This document shows, piece after piece, positions 23,080-31,619 of a stretch of DNA of 64,000 nucleotides. The notes beneath the pieces are model-generated. The model was not told where the DNA came from. It did not search any database and saw only the letters and a program-made list of their open reading frames with translations. The stretch spans positions 1 through 64,000 of the forward strand of contig UQSG01000004.1 in NCBI GenBank assembly GCA_900543695.1, given 5' to 3'. Position numbers and translations under genes: made by a program. The DNA comes from an uncultured Clostridium sp. GTDB taxonomy: Bacteria > Bacillota > Clostridia > UBA1212 > UBA1255. Numbering within the stretch: position 1 is the stretch's first letter; each line of letters starts with the position of its first letter.

Positions 23080-24039
23080 TCATTCGTCTTCTTTTCTGAG
23101 CGAAAGTCCGAGAGATTCCAGCTTCTGGATCACTTCTTCCAGAGACTTCCTGCCGAGATTCCGCACTTTCATCATCTCTTCCTCCGTCTTGTCCGCCAGA
23201 TCGCCTACCGTATTTACGGAAGCGCGCTTCAGACAATTGTAAGAGCGAACGGAAAGATCAAGGTCCTCTATATTCATTTCCAATATTTTTTCAGTCTTTC
23301 CCGAAAGATCCTTCTCTACGACGACATGCTTTGTTTCTTTTTCCTCGTCGAGGTTTACAAAGAGAGAAAATTGATCGATAAGGATTTTCGCGCTTTCGCT
23401 GATGGCCTCCTTCGGCGTCATTGCGCCGTTCGTCCAGACTTCGAGCGTTAATTTGTCGTAATCCGTCACGTTTCCGACGCGCGTATTCTCAACGTTATAA
23501 TTGACCTTCGGCACCGGCGAGAAAAGGGAATCGATCGGAATGACGCTGAAAGGCATATTCGGCGTTTTATTCTTATCTGCCGGCCGCCAGCCGGTCGACG
23601 TGCCGACCTCCAGCTCGACGGAGAACTCCGCGTCGCCGTTCAGCGTAGCGATGTGCTGCTCGGGATTCAATACCTCAATATCAGAGTCGCAAACAATATC
23701 AGCCGCCGTCACTTCACCCTTCTCGGATTTCGAGATGCTTACGATTTTTGTGGCTTCGGGATCATTCGAATAGATCTTAAACGCAACAGACTTTATATTC
23801 AGTATAATTTCCGTTACGTCTTCGACAACGCCAGGTATCGTCGTAAATTCATGACACGCGCCTTTGATTTTGATATTTAATGCCGCAGAGCCCGGCAAAG
23901 ACGAAAGAAGTATCCGCCTGAGTGAATTTCCCAATGTTATTCCGTATCCTCTTTCAAGGGGCTCAACGACAAATTTGCCGTAACGGTCAAATTCATCTGT
24001 CGCCACGCATTCTATTCTCGGCTTTACAATTTCATTCAC
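23080..24039 (-). CDS. rpoA: RNA polymerase subunit alpha
   Basis: 319 aa. The N-terminal domain (residues 1-230) has the assembly helix EPLERGYGITLGNSLRRILLSSLPG; a flexible linker leads to the C-terminal domain (about 250-312) with LDLSVRSYNCLKRASVNTVG and the helix-hairpin-helix VRNLGRKSLEEV that contacts UP elements and activators. Length and motifs are normal. It lies between rpsD and rplQ as in most Firmicutes. Confidence 0.98.
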   Translation of the reverse strand: MNEIVKPRIECVATDEFDRYGKFVVEPLERGYGITLGNSLRRILLSSLPGSAALNIKIKGACHEFTTIPGVVEDVTEIILNIKSVAFKIYSNDPEATKIVSISKSEKGEVTAADIVCDSDIEVLNPEQHIATLNGDAEFSVELEVGTSTGWRPADKNKTPNMPFSVIPIDSLFSPVPKVNYNVENTRVGNVTDYDKLTLEVWTNGAMTPKEAISESAKILIDQFSLFVNLDEEKETKHVVVEKDLSGKTEKILEMNIEDLDLSVRSYNCLKRASVNTVGDLADKTEEEMMKVRNLGRKSLEEVIQKLESLGLSLRKEDE

Positions 24040-24078
24040 GGTAATCCCTCCTTGGAATGTAGCTACTCACGGCGAACA

Positions 24079-24711
24079 TTATTTATTGTACAATTCTACG
24101 ATGAGATGCTCCTGTACAGGTAAATCAATATCCTCACGCTTCGGATACGTCAGCACGGTTCCCTGCAGCTTATCCGCATCGAAGGAAAGCCATTCCGGAA
24201 TCGCACGGCCGCTTGTAACATTCAGAATTTCCGCAATTCTGCCGTTCGTCCTGCTTTTATCACAGACGGCAATCACGTCGTTTGCGGAAACAAGGAAAGA
24301 AGGAATATTGACACGTTTGCCGTTCACTGTAAAATGCCCATGCAAAACGAGCTGTCTTGCCTCCGCTCTGGAGGAGCCGAGTCCAAGGCGATACACGACG
24401 TTATCCAGTCTTCTTTCCAGCAGAACTAAAAGGTTTTCACCCGTCACTCCGCTTTTTTTGCTTGCCATTACAAAATATGTGTGGAACTGTTTTTCCAGGA
24501 TACCGTAATATCTTTTTGTTTTTTGTTTTTCTCTGAGCTGCAGGCAGTATTCGGACTGCTTTTTCCGGGCCTGTCCGTGCTGACCGGGGGCGTAGCCTCT
24601 CTTCGGTCTGGAAATCGCACATTTCTCCGTATAGCATCTTGTACCCTTCAGAAAAAGCTTTTCGCCCTCTCTTCTGCAAAGTCTGCAGGACGCGTCATTA
24701 TATTTCGCCAT
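24079..24711 (-). CDS. rpsD: 30S ribosomal protein S4, zinc-type N-terminus
   Basis: 210 aa. The N-terminus contains four cysteines (CRLC at 9-12 and C26, C31), so this is the zinc-binding C+ form. The S4 RNA-binding domain follows with RRLDNVVYRLGLGSSRAEAR and the VNGKRVNIPSF loop. S4 nucleates 30S assembly at 16S rRNA. In B. subtilis rpsD is elsewhere and autoregulated; here it is inside the alpha operon. Confidence 0.97.
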   Translation of the reverse strand: MAKYNDASCRLCRREGEKLFLKGTRCYTEKCAISRPKRGYAPGQHGQARKKQSEYCLQLREKQKTKRYYGILEKQFHTYFVMASKKSGVTGENLLVLLERRLDNVVYRLGLGSSRAEARQLVLHGHFTVNGKRVNIPSFLVSANDVIAVCDKSRTNGRIAEILNVTSGRAIPEWLSFDADKLQGTVLTYPKREDIDLPVQEHLIVELYNK

Positions 24712-24730
24712 TGCATTACACCTCCGTTAA

Positions 24731-25129
24731 TCAAACTCTTCTTCTCTTGGGCGGCCTGCATCCGTTGTGCGGGATCGGCGTCTCGTCCTTGATCATCGTA
24801 ACGTCAAGGCCGGCGACCTGCAGCGCTCTGATTGCCGACTCGCGGCCCGCTCCGGGACCTCTGACATAAACCTCAACGGATTTCAGTCCGTGCTCCATCG
24901 CGGCTTTTGCCGCCGTCTCAGCGGCAGACTGCGCCGCAAACGGCGTGCTCTTCTTAGAGCCGCGGAACCCGAGACCGCCGGCGCTTGCCCAGGAAATTGC
25001 GTTGCCGGATTTATCTGTAATCGTGACGATCGTATTGTTAAAGCTGGAACGGATGTGAGCCTGACCGAATTCTACGAATTTTCGCTCTCTTCTTTTGCCC
25101 TTGACAGTTCTTTTGGTCTTAACAGCCAT
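24731..25129 (-). CDS. rpsK: 30S ribosomal protein S11
   Basis: 132 aa, platform protein of the 30S subunit. Diagnostic segments are AHIRSSFNNTIVTITDKSGN, GPGAGRESAIRALQ and the basic tail IPHNGCRPPKRRRV. The ATG at 25129 has AGGAGG seven bases before it; a TTG two codons upstream is unlikely to be used. 12 nt behind rpsM. Confidence 0.97.
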   Translation of the reverse strand: MAVKTKRTVKGKRRERKFVEFGQAHIRSSFNNTIVTITDKSGNAISWASAGGLGFRGSKKSTPFAAQSAAETAAKAAMEHGLKSVEVYVRGPGAGRESAIRALQVAGLDVTMIKDETPIPHNGCRPPKRRRV

Positions 25130-25141
25130 AATCAAACCTCC

Positions 25142-25510
25142 TTATTTCTTCTTGCCGGCTACAGTCTTACTGGGACCTTTTCTCGTTCTGGCGTTGGTTT
25201 TTGTCCTCTGTCCTCTTACGGGAAGTCCCATTTTATGGCGTCTGCCTCTGTAGCAGCCAATTTCCATAAGACGCTTGATATTGAGAGACACTTCTCTGCG
25301 CACGTCTCCCTCCACCACATATTCCTTATCTATAATATCTCTTAATTTTCCGACTTCATCATCGGTTAAATCCCTGACTCTCGTATCCGGATTGATCCCC
25401 GTCTTCGAAAGGATCTCGTTCGATTTCGATCTTCCGATTCCGTAAATATATGTTAATCCGATTTCAACACGTTTTTCTCTCGGCAAGTCCACACCTGCAA
25501 TTCGAGCCAT
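25142..25510 (-). CDS. rpsM: 30S ribosomal protein S13
   Basis: 122 aa, head protein touching the P-site tRNA and the intersubunit bridge. MARIAGVDLPREKRVEIGLTY at the start and GLPVRGQRTKTNARTRKGP at the end are canonical. The ATG at 25510 with GGAGG upstream is chosen over the codons in front of it. It is separated from rpmJ by an unusually wide gap that contains a promoter candidate. Confidence 0.97.
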   Translation of the reverse strand: MARIAGVDLPREKRVEIGLTYIYGIGRSKSNEILSKTGINPDTRVRDLTDDEVGKLRDIIDKEYVVEGDVRREVSLNIKRLMEIGCYRGRRHKMGLPVRGQRTKTNARTRKGPSKTVAGKKK

Positions 25511-25570
25511 TCGCAAATACACCTCCGTAAATTTCCTGTTCTTTTCTACAAAAATATATAATATAAATTG

Positions 25571-25600
25571 TATATATCGACATTCTGAAGCTCATGCCAA
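25571..25600 (-). promoter_or_regulatory. Possible internal promoter ahead of rpsM
   Basis: Within the 179-nt rpmJ-rpsM gap, TTGGCA (25595-25600) and TATATA (25571-25576) are 18 bp apart on the minus strand. It would give the alpha genes (rpsM to rplQ) their own supply of transcript. Confidence 0.4.
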
Positions 25601-25689
25601 GCATGCAGCCGCACTTCAAAATGATAATACTCCTGACTCCCATTCGTAAGCTTTCGTCAAGCCGGATGAGAGCTCGTCCGGCCGCATCA

Positions 25690-25806
25690 TCAGCCTTGCT
25701 TTTGCTTATGCTTCGGATAAGCGTCGCAAATAACCATAACCTTGCCTTTTCTTTTAATGATCTTGCACTTATCGCAGATCGGCTTCACTGACGGTCTTAC
25801 TTTCAT
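25690..25806 (-). CDS. rpmJ: 50S ribosomal protein L36, zinc form
   Basis: 38 aa. The frame reads MKVRPSVKPICDKCKIIKR..., then VMVICDAYPKHKQKQG. Zinc ligands C11, C14 and C27 are in place, and the histidine is at 33, one residue later than the usual 32 because DAYPKH replaces the common ENPKH-type turn; the protein is therefore 38 rather than 37 residues long. AAGGAGG precedes the ATG, 14 nt after infA. Confidence 0.95.
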   Translation of the reverse strand: MKVRPSVKPICDKCKIIKRKGKVMVICDAYPKHKQKQG

Positions 25807-25820
25807 GGCACAAACCTCCT

Positions 25821-26036
25821 TCACTTTCTCCAGACGATCCGGCCGCGATCCAGATCATAGGGAGACAACTCCAGGGTGACATGGTCCCCTTTCACGATTC
25901 TAATATAATTTGTTCTGAGCTTGCCTGATATATGGGCAATCACCATATGTCCGTTTGCAAGCTCTACTTTAAAAATGCAGTTCGGCAGTACTTCAGCGAT
26001 CACGCCTTCTACTTCGATTAAGTCTTCCTTCGACAA
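25821..26036 (-). CDS. infA: Translation initiation factor IF-1
   Basis: 71 aa, single OB-fold protein that binds the ribosomal A site during initiation. It has EVEGVIAEVLPNCIFKVELANGH and the C-terminal YDLDRGRIVWR, both diagnostic. 12 nt behind map and 14 nt before rpmJ, the normal spc-to-alpha order of Firmicutes. Confidence 0.97.
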   Translation of the reverse strand: MSKEDLIEVEGVIAEVLPNCIFKVELANGHMVIAHISGKLRTNYIRIVKGDHVTLELSPYDLDRGRIVWRK

Positions 26037-26048
26037 ACTATCATCCTC

Positions 26049-26810
26049 CTACATCGTTACGATCAGCGGATCGTCATCCGTCACAATTACCGTATTTTCG
26101 TAATGCGCCGAAAGCTTTCCGTCTTTCGTATAGACGGTCCATTTGTTGGCGGCAAGAACGATATCCGCTCCGCCCTGGTTTACCATTGGCTCAATTGCGA
26201 TCGCCATGCCCGCGGCAAGCCGATGTCCCCGTCTGTTTGTCCGGTAATTCGGGACTTCCGGATCCTCATGGAGCTCGCGCCCCACGCCGTGGCCCGTGTA
26301 TTCCTTTACGATCGAATAACCAAAAGATTCGGCATAATCCTGTATCGCTCCGGATATGTCGGAGATCCGGTTGTTCGGCCGTACAAATTTCAGTCCTTCG
26401 AAAAAGCTTTGCCTTGTTACCTCGATCAGCTTCAATGCATCCTCGGAAACCCTTCCGACGGGAAAAGTCCGCGCCGCGTCTCCGTGAAACCCGTTGTAAA
26501 ATGCGCCTACGTCAACGCTGATGATATCTCCCTCCCGCAGACGGCGGCCGTCCGGGATTCCATGAATCACCTCGCCGTTTAAAGAGGCGCAGATCGCACC
26601 GGGGAACTTGATCCCTCCGTAATAATTCGGCACTCCGAGAAAGGACGGAAAGGCACCATTCTTTATTATATAGTCTGAGGCGATTCTGTCAAGTTCTTTT
26701 GTCGTAATGCCGGGCGAAATATTTTCTTCGATCTTCAGGAGAACCTCGGCAACAATTTTACCCGAGTCCTTCATCCTTTCAATTTCCGATTTCGATTTGA
26801 TGTTGATCAT
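26049..26810 (-). CDS. map: Methionine aminopeptidase, type I
   Basis: 253 aa. It removes the initiator methionine. The metal ligands are seen in order: Asp in ISVDVGAFYNG, Asp in HGDAARTF, His in GHGVGRELHEDP, Glu in AIEPM and Glu in HYENTVIV. The substrate-binding His is in EVIHGIPDG. 4 nt behind adk. No N-terminal zinc-finger extension. Confidence 0.97.
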   Translation of the reverse strand: MINIKSKSEIERMKDSGKIVAEVLLKIEENISPGITTKELDRIASDYIIKNGAFPSFLGVPNYYGGIKFPGAICASLNGEVIHGIPDGRRLREGDIISVDVGAFYNGFHGDAARTFPVGRVSEDALKLIEVTRQSFFEGLKFVRPNNRISDISGAIQDYAESFGYSIVKEYTGHGVGRELHEDPEVPNYRTNRRGHRLAAGMAIAIEPMVNQGGADIVLAANKWTVYTKDGKLSAHYENTVIVTDDDPLIVTM

Positions 26811-26814
26811 TCCA

Positions 26815-27465
26815 TCAGATTCCCTTCAATCCAAGCGCATACAGGGTGTTCTGCAATGATTCCGGAATTGAATTTTCACTGCGGACATTCAAAAGCTTTC
26901 CCCTGTGCCGGTAAAAGTCTATAAGAGGCTCCGTCTTTTTATGATATGACGCGATCCTGTGTCTGATTACCTCCGGTCTGTCGTCTTCGCGTTCCACAAG
27001 CTGTGTCCCGCAGTTTCTGCATCGATTGTTTTCTGCCGGATTAAACTTCATATGATAAGTCTCATTACATGCCGGGCATACTTTTCTGTTCGACAGACGC
27101 TCTACAATGGTATCCTCATCCACTACGATGTTAATGATCCAGTCGATTTTTCTGCCGGACGCCCCGAGGATCCGCTCAAGCGCCTCGGCCTGCGGGATCG
27201 TTCGGGGAAATCCGTCCAGTATAAAGCCCTTTTGGCAATCAGGCTGTGCCAGACGAGCTTTTACGATCTGTGTCGTAATCTCATCCGGCACAAGCTCACC
27301 TTTCGATATATAGATGTCTGCCGTTTTGCCAAGCTCCGTGTTTTTTCTGATGTTATCTCTGAAGATTTCACCGGTGGAAATATGAGGAATTTTTAATATC
27401 TGAGACAGCTCCAGTGCCTGCGTACCCTTGCCTGCGCCAGGCGGTCCTAATAATATTAAGTTCAT
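26815..27465 (-). CDS. adk: Adenylate kinase, zinc-lid type
   Basis: 216 aa. It interconverts ATP+AMP and 2 ADP. The P-loop GPPGAGKGTQ is at 7-16, DGFPRT follows the AMP site, and the lid carries CPACNETY and CRNCG, a four-cysteine zinc site usual in Gram-positives. The ATG at 27465 has GGAGGG upstream; the four codons before it are not needed. Placed between secY and map. Confidence 0.97.
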   Translation of the reverse strand: MNLILLGPPGAGKGTQALELSQILKIPHISTGEIFRDNIRKNTELGKTADIYISKGELVPDEITTQIVKARLAQPDCQKGFILDGFPRTIPQAEALERILGASGRKIDWIINIVVDEDTIVERLSNRKVCPACNETYHMKFNPAENNRCRNCGTQLVEREDDRPEVIRHRIASYHKKTEPLIDFYRHRGKLLNVRSENSIPESLQNTLYALGLKGI

Positions 27466-27485
27466 CTTTCCCTCCACCAGTTACA

Positions 27486-28820
27486 TTAATCCAAAAATCC
27501 TTTGTAATTTCTCATCAGCAGCTGAGATTCGAGCTGACGCACCGTTTCCAGAGCAACGCCTACGAGGATCAAAACCGTCGTTCCTCCAAACCAGAGATTA
27601 ATGCTTCCTATTTCGGAATTAAAATAAGAAGTAATCTTCTGAATCAGAGAAGGCGCAATCGCAAGCAGCGCAAGGAAAATCGATCCGAACCACGTAACGC
27701 GGCGCGAAGCATGCTTGATATAATCCGCCGTCGGAGCGCCCGGTCTGAGGCCGGGAACAAATCCGCCGTTTTTCTTCAGGTTGTTCGCAATATCGACCGG
27801 ATCGAAATATACGATGTTATAGAAAAATGTAAACCCTACGATCAGCAGTGCATAAATGATGATGTAAGGCCAGCCCTGCCCCTGAGAAAACGAATTAATA
27901 AAGCCTGAAAAGCCTGTTGTGCTCGACGATTTTCCGATAAACGCAACGATTGTCGCAGGGAACTGCAGCATGGACATTGCAAAAATAATCGGAAGAACTC
28001 CCGACGAATTGACCTTGAGGGGAATGTTTGTGTTCTGTCCGCCGTAAATTTTCCTCCCGACGACGCGTTTTGCGTATTGAACGGGAATCCGGCGTTCACC
28101 GCCCTCCATCCATACGACAGCGATGATAACGGCCAGAAATACGATCAGAATCGCAGCTACGAGAATAATTCTGACATACAGAGCCGACTGCATGCTCTCG
28201 CCTTTGATAATATCGTACAGCATAACGGCCGCGCTCGGCGCTCCGGCTACGATTCCGGCAAAGATAATAATGGAAATTCCGTTTCCAATACCGGTTTCCG
28301 TAATCTTTTCGCCCAGCCACATCAATACCAGAGTTCCCGCTGTGAAGGAAAAAATTACCATCAGGAACGTGAAAAAGTCGAATTTTCCGGAATCGGCGAA
28401 TACATTATATGTTGCCGACTGGATGTTGAAGTACATCATGATGGACTGGAACAAAGCGAGCCCAAGTGTGATATACCTTGTGATTTTGCTCAGCTTTTTT
28501 CTGCCCTCCGGTCCTTCCTTCTGCATTCTTTCGAGTGCGGGAATCGCTACGGTAAGCAGCTGGACAATGATCGACGCGTTAATATAAGGGCTGATTGTCA
28601 TTGCAAACAGAGACACCTGCTGGAACGCGCCGCCCGAAAGCATATCATACAGTCGGAACATTCCGTTGTTGGAAAGCTGACTGAACGCGTTGTCCGTCAA
28701 GCCAGGCACGGGAATAATACATCCTATTCTGAAAACAAGAATAAGCATGAGGGTCATAAACATTTTTTTCCTCAGCTCTTTCACTCTGAAAGCGTTGACG
28801 ATAATGTCCTTAAACTTCAT
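27486..28820 (-). CDS. secY: Preprotein translocase subunit SecY
   Basis: 444 aa and about ten membrane helices. Diagnostic segments are RIGCIIPVPG in helix 1, the plug region after it, ISPYINASIIVQLL, QYAKRVVGRK in the cytoplasmic loop that meets the ribosome and SecA, and ANNLKKNGGFVPGLRPG near the C-terminus. The start codon shares one base with the stop of rplO (TGATG-type coupling). Confidence 0.98.
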   Translation of the reverse strand: MKFKDIIVNAFRVKELRKKMFMTLMLILVFRIGCIIPVPGLTDNAFSQLSNNGMFRLYDMLSGGAFQQVSLFAMTISPYINASIIVQLLTVAIPALERMQKEGPEGRKKLSKITRYITLGLALFQSIMMYFNIQSATYNVFADSGKFDFFTFLMVIFSFTAGTLVLMWLGEKITETGIGNGISIIIFAGIVAGAPSAAVMLYDIIKGESMQSALYVRIILVAAILIVFLAVIIAVVWMEGGERRIPVQYAKRVVGRKIYGGQNTNIPLKVNSSGVLPIIFAMSMLQFPATIVAFIGKSSSTTGFSGFINSFSQGQGWPYIIIYALLIVGFTFFYNIVYFDPVDIANNLKKNGGFVPGLRPGAPTADYIKHASRRVTWFGSIFLALLAIAPSLIQKITSYFNSEIGSINLWFGGTTVLILVGVALETVRQLESQLLMRNYKGFLD

Positions 28821-29263
28821 CAGATCACCTCAGCCTTTCCTCCTGCTTTTTCAATTTTTTCAGATGCATTTTTCGTAAAACGAACGGCCTTTACCGTTAG
28901 CTTCTTATTTAAATCACCGTTTCCGAGAATTTTTACTCCGTCATACAGCTTTTTAATAAGACCGACTTCCGCAAGCGCGGCAGCGTCGACTACGGCGCCA
29001 TCTTCAAAAACATCAAGAGCAGAAACGTTCACTTCAGCGTAGACCTTTGCAAAAATCTTGTTATTGAACCCTCTCTTGGGGATTCTTCTATATAAAGGCG
29101 TCTGCCCGCCTTCGAAGCCTGGCCTTACTCCGCCTCCGGAGCGTGCCTTCTGGCCCTTGTGCCCTCTTCCGGCTGTTTTCCCGTTGCCGGATCCGTGGCC
29201 CCTGCCTTTTCTGTATGCTTCGCGGCTGGAACCTGCCGCAGGACGTAATTCATCAAGCTTCAT
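28820..29263 (-). CDS. rplO: 50S ribosomal protein L15
   Basis: 147 aa, late-assembly 50S protein. The glycine- and lysine-rich N-terminus RKGRGHGSGNGKTAGRGHKG and the KGQKARSGGGVRPGFEGGQ stretch are unmistakable. AGGAGG precedes the ATG, 14 nt after rpmD. Confidence 0.97.
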   Translation of the reverse strand: MKLDELRPAAGSSREAYRKGRGHGSGNGKTAGRGHKGQKARSGGGVRPGFEGGQTPLYRRIPKRGFNNKIFAKVYAEVNVSALDVFEDGAVVDAAALAEVGLIKKLYDGVKILGNGDLNKKLTVKAVRFTKNASEKIEKAGGKAEVI

Positions 29264-29277
29264 GGAAACACCTCCTG

Positions 29278-29457
29278 TTATATTTCTTCGACCTTGACAA
29301 GATGCTCGACCACTTTGATCATCCCTCTGACCTGAGGTGTGTCGTCCCGTTCCACCGAGCTTCCAATCTTTTTGAGTCCCAATGCCTGAACCGTAGCCTT
29401 TTGATTCTTAATTACGCTGTTCGTGCTTCTCGTAAGAGTTATTTTCAATTTTGCCAT
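29278..29457 (-). CDS. rpmD: 50S ribosomal protein L30
   Basis: 59 aa. The frame reads MAKLKITLTRSTNSVIKNQK, then ATVQALGLKKIGSSV, then VRGMIKVVEHLVKVEEI. It fits L30 along its whole length, and sits between rpsE and rplO with gaps of 12 and 14 nt. GGGGG precedes the ATG. Confidence 0.96.
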   Translation of the reverse strand: MAKLKITLTRSTNSVIKNQKATVQALGLKKIGSSVERDDTPQVRGMIKVVEHLVKVEEI

Positions 29458-29469
29458 TGTATTTCCCCC

Positions 29470-29970
29470 TTATTCAAAGATCTCGTCGACCGTTTTTCCG
29501 CGCAGCTTCGCGACCTTTTCAGCCGTCATCATAGAAGTCAGCGCGTCGATCGTCGCACGAACCATATTAATAGGATTGTTGGAGCGCAGCGATTTCGTTC
29601 TGATATCGCGAATCCCCGACAATTCGATAACGGCTCTGACAGGGCCGCCTGCGATTACGCCGGTACCTTCGGCGGCCGGCTTGAGAAGCACCTCGCCTGC
29701 GCCGAATTTTCCGATGATCTCATGCGGGATCGTCGTGCCTACCATTGGAACCGTGATAATATTCTTTTTGGCGTCCTCAACGCCCTTACGAATCGCCTCT
29801 GTCACTTCGGCTGCTTTGCCAAGGCCGACGCCGACGCGTCCGTTTTCATTGCCTACCACTACAAGGGCGCTCCATCTGAAGTTACGTCCGCCTTTTACAA
29901 CCTTCGTAACTTTTCCCAGATGTACGACTTTCTCTTTATACTCTGATGTGTTGGAATTATTATGTTCCAT
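29470..29970 (-). CDS. rpsE: 30S ribosomal protein S5
   Basis: 166 aa, involved in decoding fidelity. The double-stranded-RNA-binding-like half has RWSALVVVGNENGRVGVGLGKA and the second half ends in KLRGKTVDEIFE. The 20-nt gap to rplR has AAGGAGG for translation. Confidence 0.97.
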   Translation of the reverse strand: MEHNNSNTSEYKEKVVHLGKVTKVVKGGRNFRWSALVVVGNENGRVGVGLGKAAEVTEAIRKGVEDAKKNIITVPMVGTTIPHEIIGKFGAGEVLLKPAAEGTGVIAGGPVRAVIELSGIRDIRTKSLRSNNPINMVRATIDALTSMMTAEKVAKLRGKTVDEIFE

Positions 29971-29990
29971 AGTTTATCCTCCTTACGCCT

Positions 29991-30359
29991 TTAGAAGCTG
30001 AGGCCGGCTTCACGAGCGGCTTCGGCAAGCTCCTTGACTCTTCCGTGATATACGTAACCGCCGCGGTCAAATACGACCGTTGTAATTCCGGCAGCCAGAG
30101 CCTTCTCCGCTACAAGCCTGCCGACTTCCTTCGCCGCTTCCACATTGCCGCCGTTGGAAACTTTTTCTTTAACGGCCTGCTCCAGCGTAGACGCGGATAC
30201 CAGCGTATTTCCCGTCGTATCGTCTATGATCTGTGCATAAATATTGGAAAGGCTTCTGAATACATTGAGTCTCGGGCGTTCAGGTGTTCCGCTGATATGC
30301 TTTCTGACACGCAGATGTCTTCTCTGACGAAGCTGATTTTTACTTAATTTCTTTGCCAT
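29991..30359 (-). CDS. rplR: 50S ribosomal protein L18
   Basis: 122 aa 5S rRNA-binding protein. RRHLRVRKHISGTPERPRLNVFRS at the start and FDRGGYVYHGRVKELAEAAREAGL at the end are typical. Normal length, between rplF and rpsE. Confidence 0.97.
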   Translation of the reverse strand: MAKKLSKNQLRQRRHLRVRKHISGTPERPRLNVFRSLSNIYAQIIDDTTGNTLVSASTLEQAVKEKVSNGGNVEAAKEVGRLVAEKALAAGITTVVFDRGGYVYHGRVKELAEAAREAGLSF

Positions 30360-30377
30360 ATTGCGTCACTCCCTTTC

Positions 30378-30929
30378 TTATTTCTTTCCGGCGCCGCCGG
30401 TCTTGCCTTCTTTACGCCGGATGACCTCGTCGACGTATTTAATGCCCTTGCCCTTATACGGCTCCGGAGGCTTCTTGCCTCTTACCTTCGCCGCAAATTC
30501 GCCCACCATCTGCTTGTCGATTCCCTTGATGATAATTTTGTTCTGTGCGGGAACCTCGATTGTGATACCCTCCGGCGGGTCCATATTAATCTGATGAGAA
30601 AAGCCGACGTTCAGAACGAGCGTTTTCCCCTGCAGCGCCGCTCTGTAGCCGACACCGTTGATTTCAAGCTCCTTGACATAGCCCTTTGTCACGCCGTCAA
30701 CCATGTTCTGGATCAGCGAACGCGTAAGGCCATGAAGAGAGCGGTCCTGCTTCTCGTCAGAGCTGCGCGCAACAAGGATTTCCCCGTTTTCGATGCTGAT
30801 CTGCATATTCGGATGAAAATGCTCCGTAAGCATTCCCTTCGCGCCTTTCACCTGCAGCGTATGAGCGTCTAAAAGCTCTGCCGTTACGCCCTCAGGGATT
30901 GTCACAGGCTTTTTGCCGATTCTTGACAT
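30378..30929 (-). CDS. rplF: 50S ribosomal protein L6
   Basis: 183 aa. It begins MSRIGKKPVTIPEGV, with GGAGG eight bases upstream of the ATG at 30929, so the longer frame is rejected. The C-terminal KKPPEPYKGKGIKYVDEVIRRKEGK carries the 23S rRNA contact. Follows rpsH after 66 nt, the widest gap of the spc part. Confidence 0.97.
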   Translation of the reverse strand: MSRIGKKPVTIPEGVTAELLDAHTLQVKGAKGMLTEHFHPNMQISIENGEILVARSSDEKQDRSLHGLTRSLIQNMVDGVTKGYVKELEINGVGYRAALQGKTLVLNVGFSHQINMDPPEGITIEVPAQNKIIIKGIDKQMVGEFAAKVRGKKPPEPYKGKGIKYVDEVIRRKEGKTGGAGKK

Positions 30930-30995
30930 TTTTTGTTCCTCCAATCTTAAGATTCCGTACCGTCCGATTCACAGGACCGTACTTTTCAGATTTAT

Positions 30996-31394
30996 TTACC
31001 AAATATAAGCCATTACTTCTCCGCCGATTCCGAGCTTTCTCGCTTTTTTATCGGTCATAATGCCGCTTGAAGTCGAAATAATTGCAACGCCGAGACCACC
31101 CAGCACCTTCGGCAGTTCGTCTTTTGACGCGTACACGCGCAGACCGGGCTTTGAAATCCTTTTGATTCCCGAAATAACAGGTCTTTTGCTGTCGGTATAT
31201 TTCAAATACAAGCGAATCACGCCCTGCTTGCCGTCGTCGATCGTCTGCACTTCTTTTACGTATCCTTCCTCCGCAAGAATCCGGGCAATTGCGCTTTTCA
31301 CATTCGAAGCCGGTACGTCGACCGTTTCCTGCTTTGCCGTTCCCGCGTTTCTGATCCGCGTCAACATATCAGCTATAACGTCAGTAATTTGCAT
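30996..31394 (-). CDS. rpsH: 30S ribosomal protein S8
   Basis: 132 aa. TDVIADMLTRIRNA at the N-terminus and the S-T-S-x-G-I-M motif (ISTSSGIMTDKKARKLGIGG) at the C-terminus, which binds 16S rRNA and in enteric bacteria the spc mRNA. Autoregulation is known for E. coli but no matching site was looked for successfully here. Confidence 0.97.
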   Translation of the reverse strand: MQITDVIADMLTRIRNAGTAKQETVDVPASNVKSAIARILAEEGYVKEVQTIDDGKQGVIRLYLKYTDSKRPVISGIKRISKPGLRVYASKDELPKVLGGLGVAIISTSSGIMTDKKARKLGIGGEVMAYIW

Positions 31395-31418
31395 TGTGCC
31401 AACCTCCTTATATTTCGA

Positions 31419-31604
31419 TTACCAGCTGGCTTTCTTAACGCCGGGGATCTGTCCCTTGTAAGCCAATTCTCTGAAGCAAATACGGCAAATTCCGTATTTT
31501 CTGATATATGCGTGAGGACGTCCGCAGATTTTACATCTGTTATATGCTCTTGTAGAATACTTAGGTGTCCTTTGCTGCTTGATCTTCATTGAAACCTTTG
31601 CCAT
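31419..31604 (-). CDS. rpsN: 30S ribosomal protein S14, type Z (zinc)
   Basis: 61 aa, the short zinc-binding form: NRCKICGRPHAYIRKYGICRICFRELA has two C-x-x-C pairs. GGAGG precedes the ATG. A second, zinc-free S14 may exist elsewhere in the genome. Confidence 0.97.
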   Translation of the reverse strand: MAKVSMKIKQQRTPKYSTRAYNRCKICGRPHAYIRKYGICRICFRELAYKGQIPGVKKASW

Positions 31605-31619
31605 GGTCTACCTCCTTTA

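Noticed and set aside
25523..25689. Small gene or tRNA in the rpmJ-rpsM gap
   Set aside because: No frame with a start signal and no cloverleaf; the hairpin GCCGGA/TCCGGC there has no T-run.
28077..29042. 321-codon plus-strand frame opposite secY and rplO
   Set aside because: Low-complexity polar product, no start signal, spans two real genes on the other strand.
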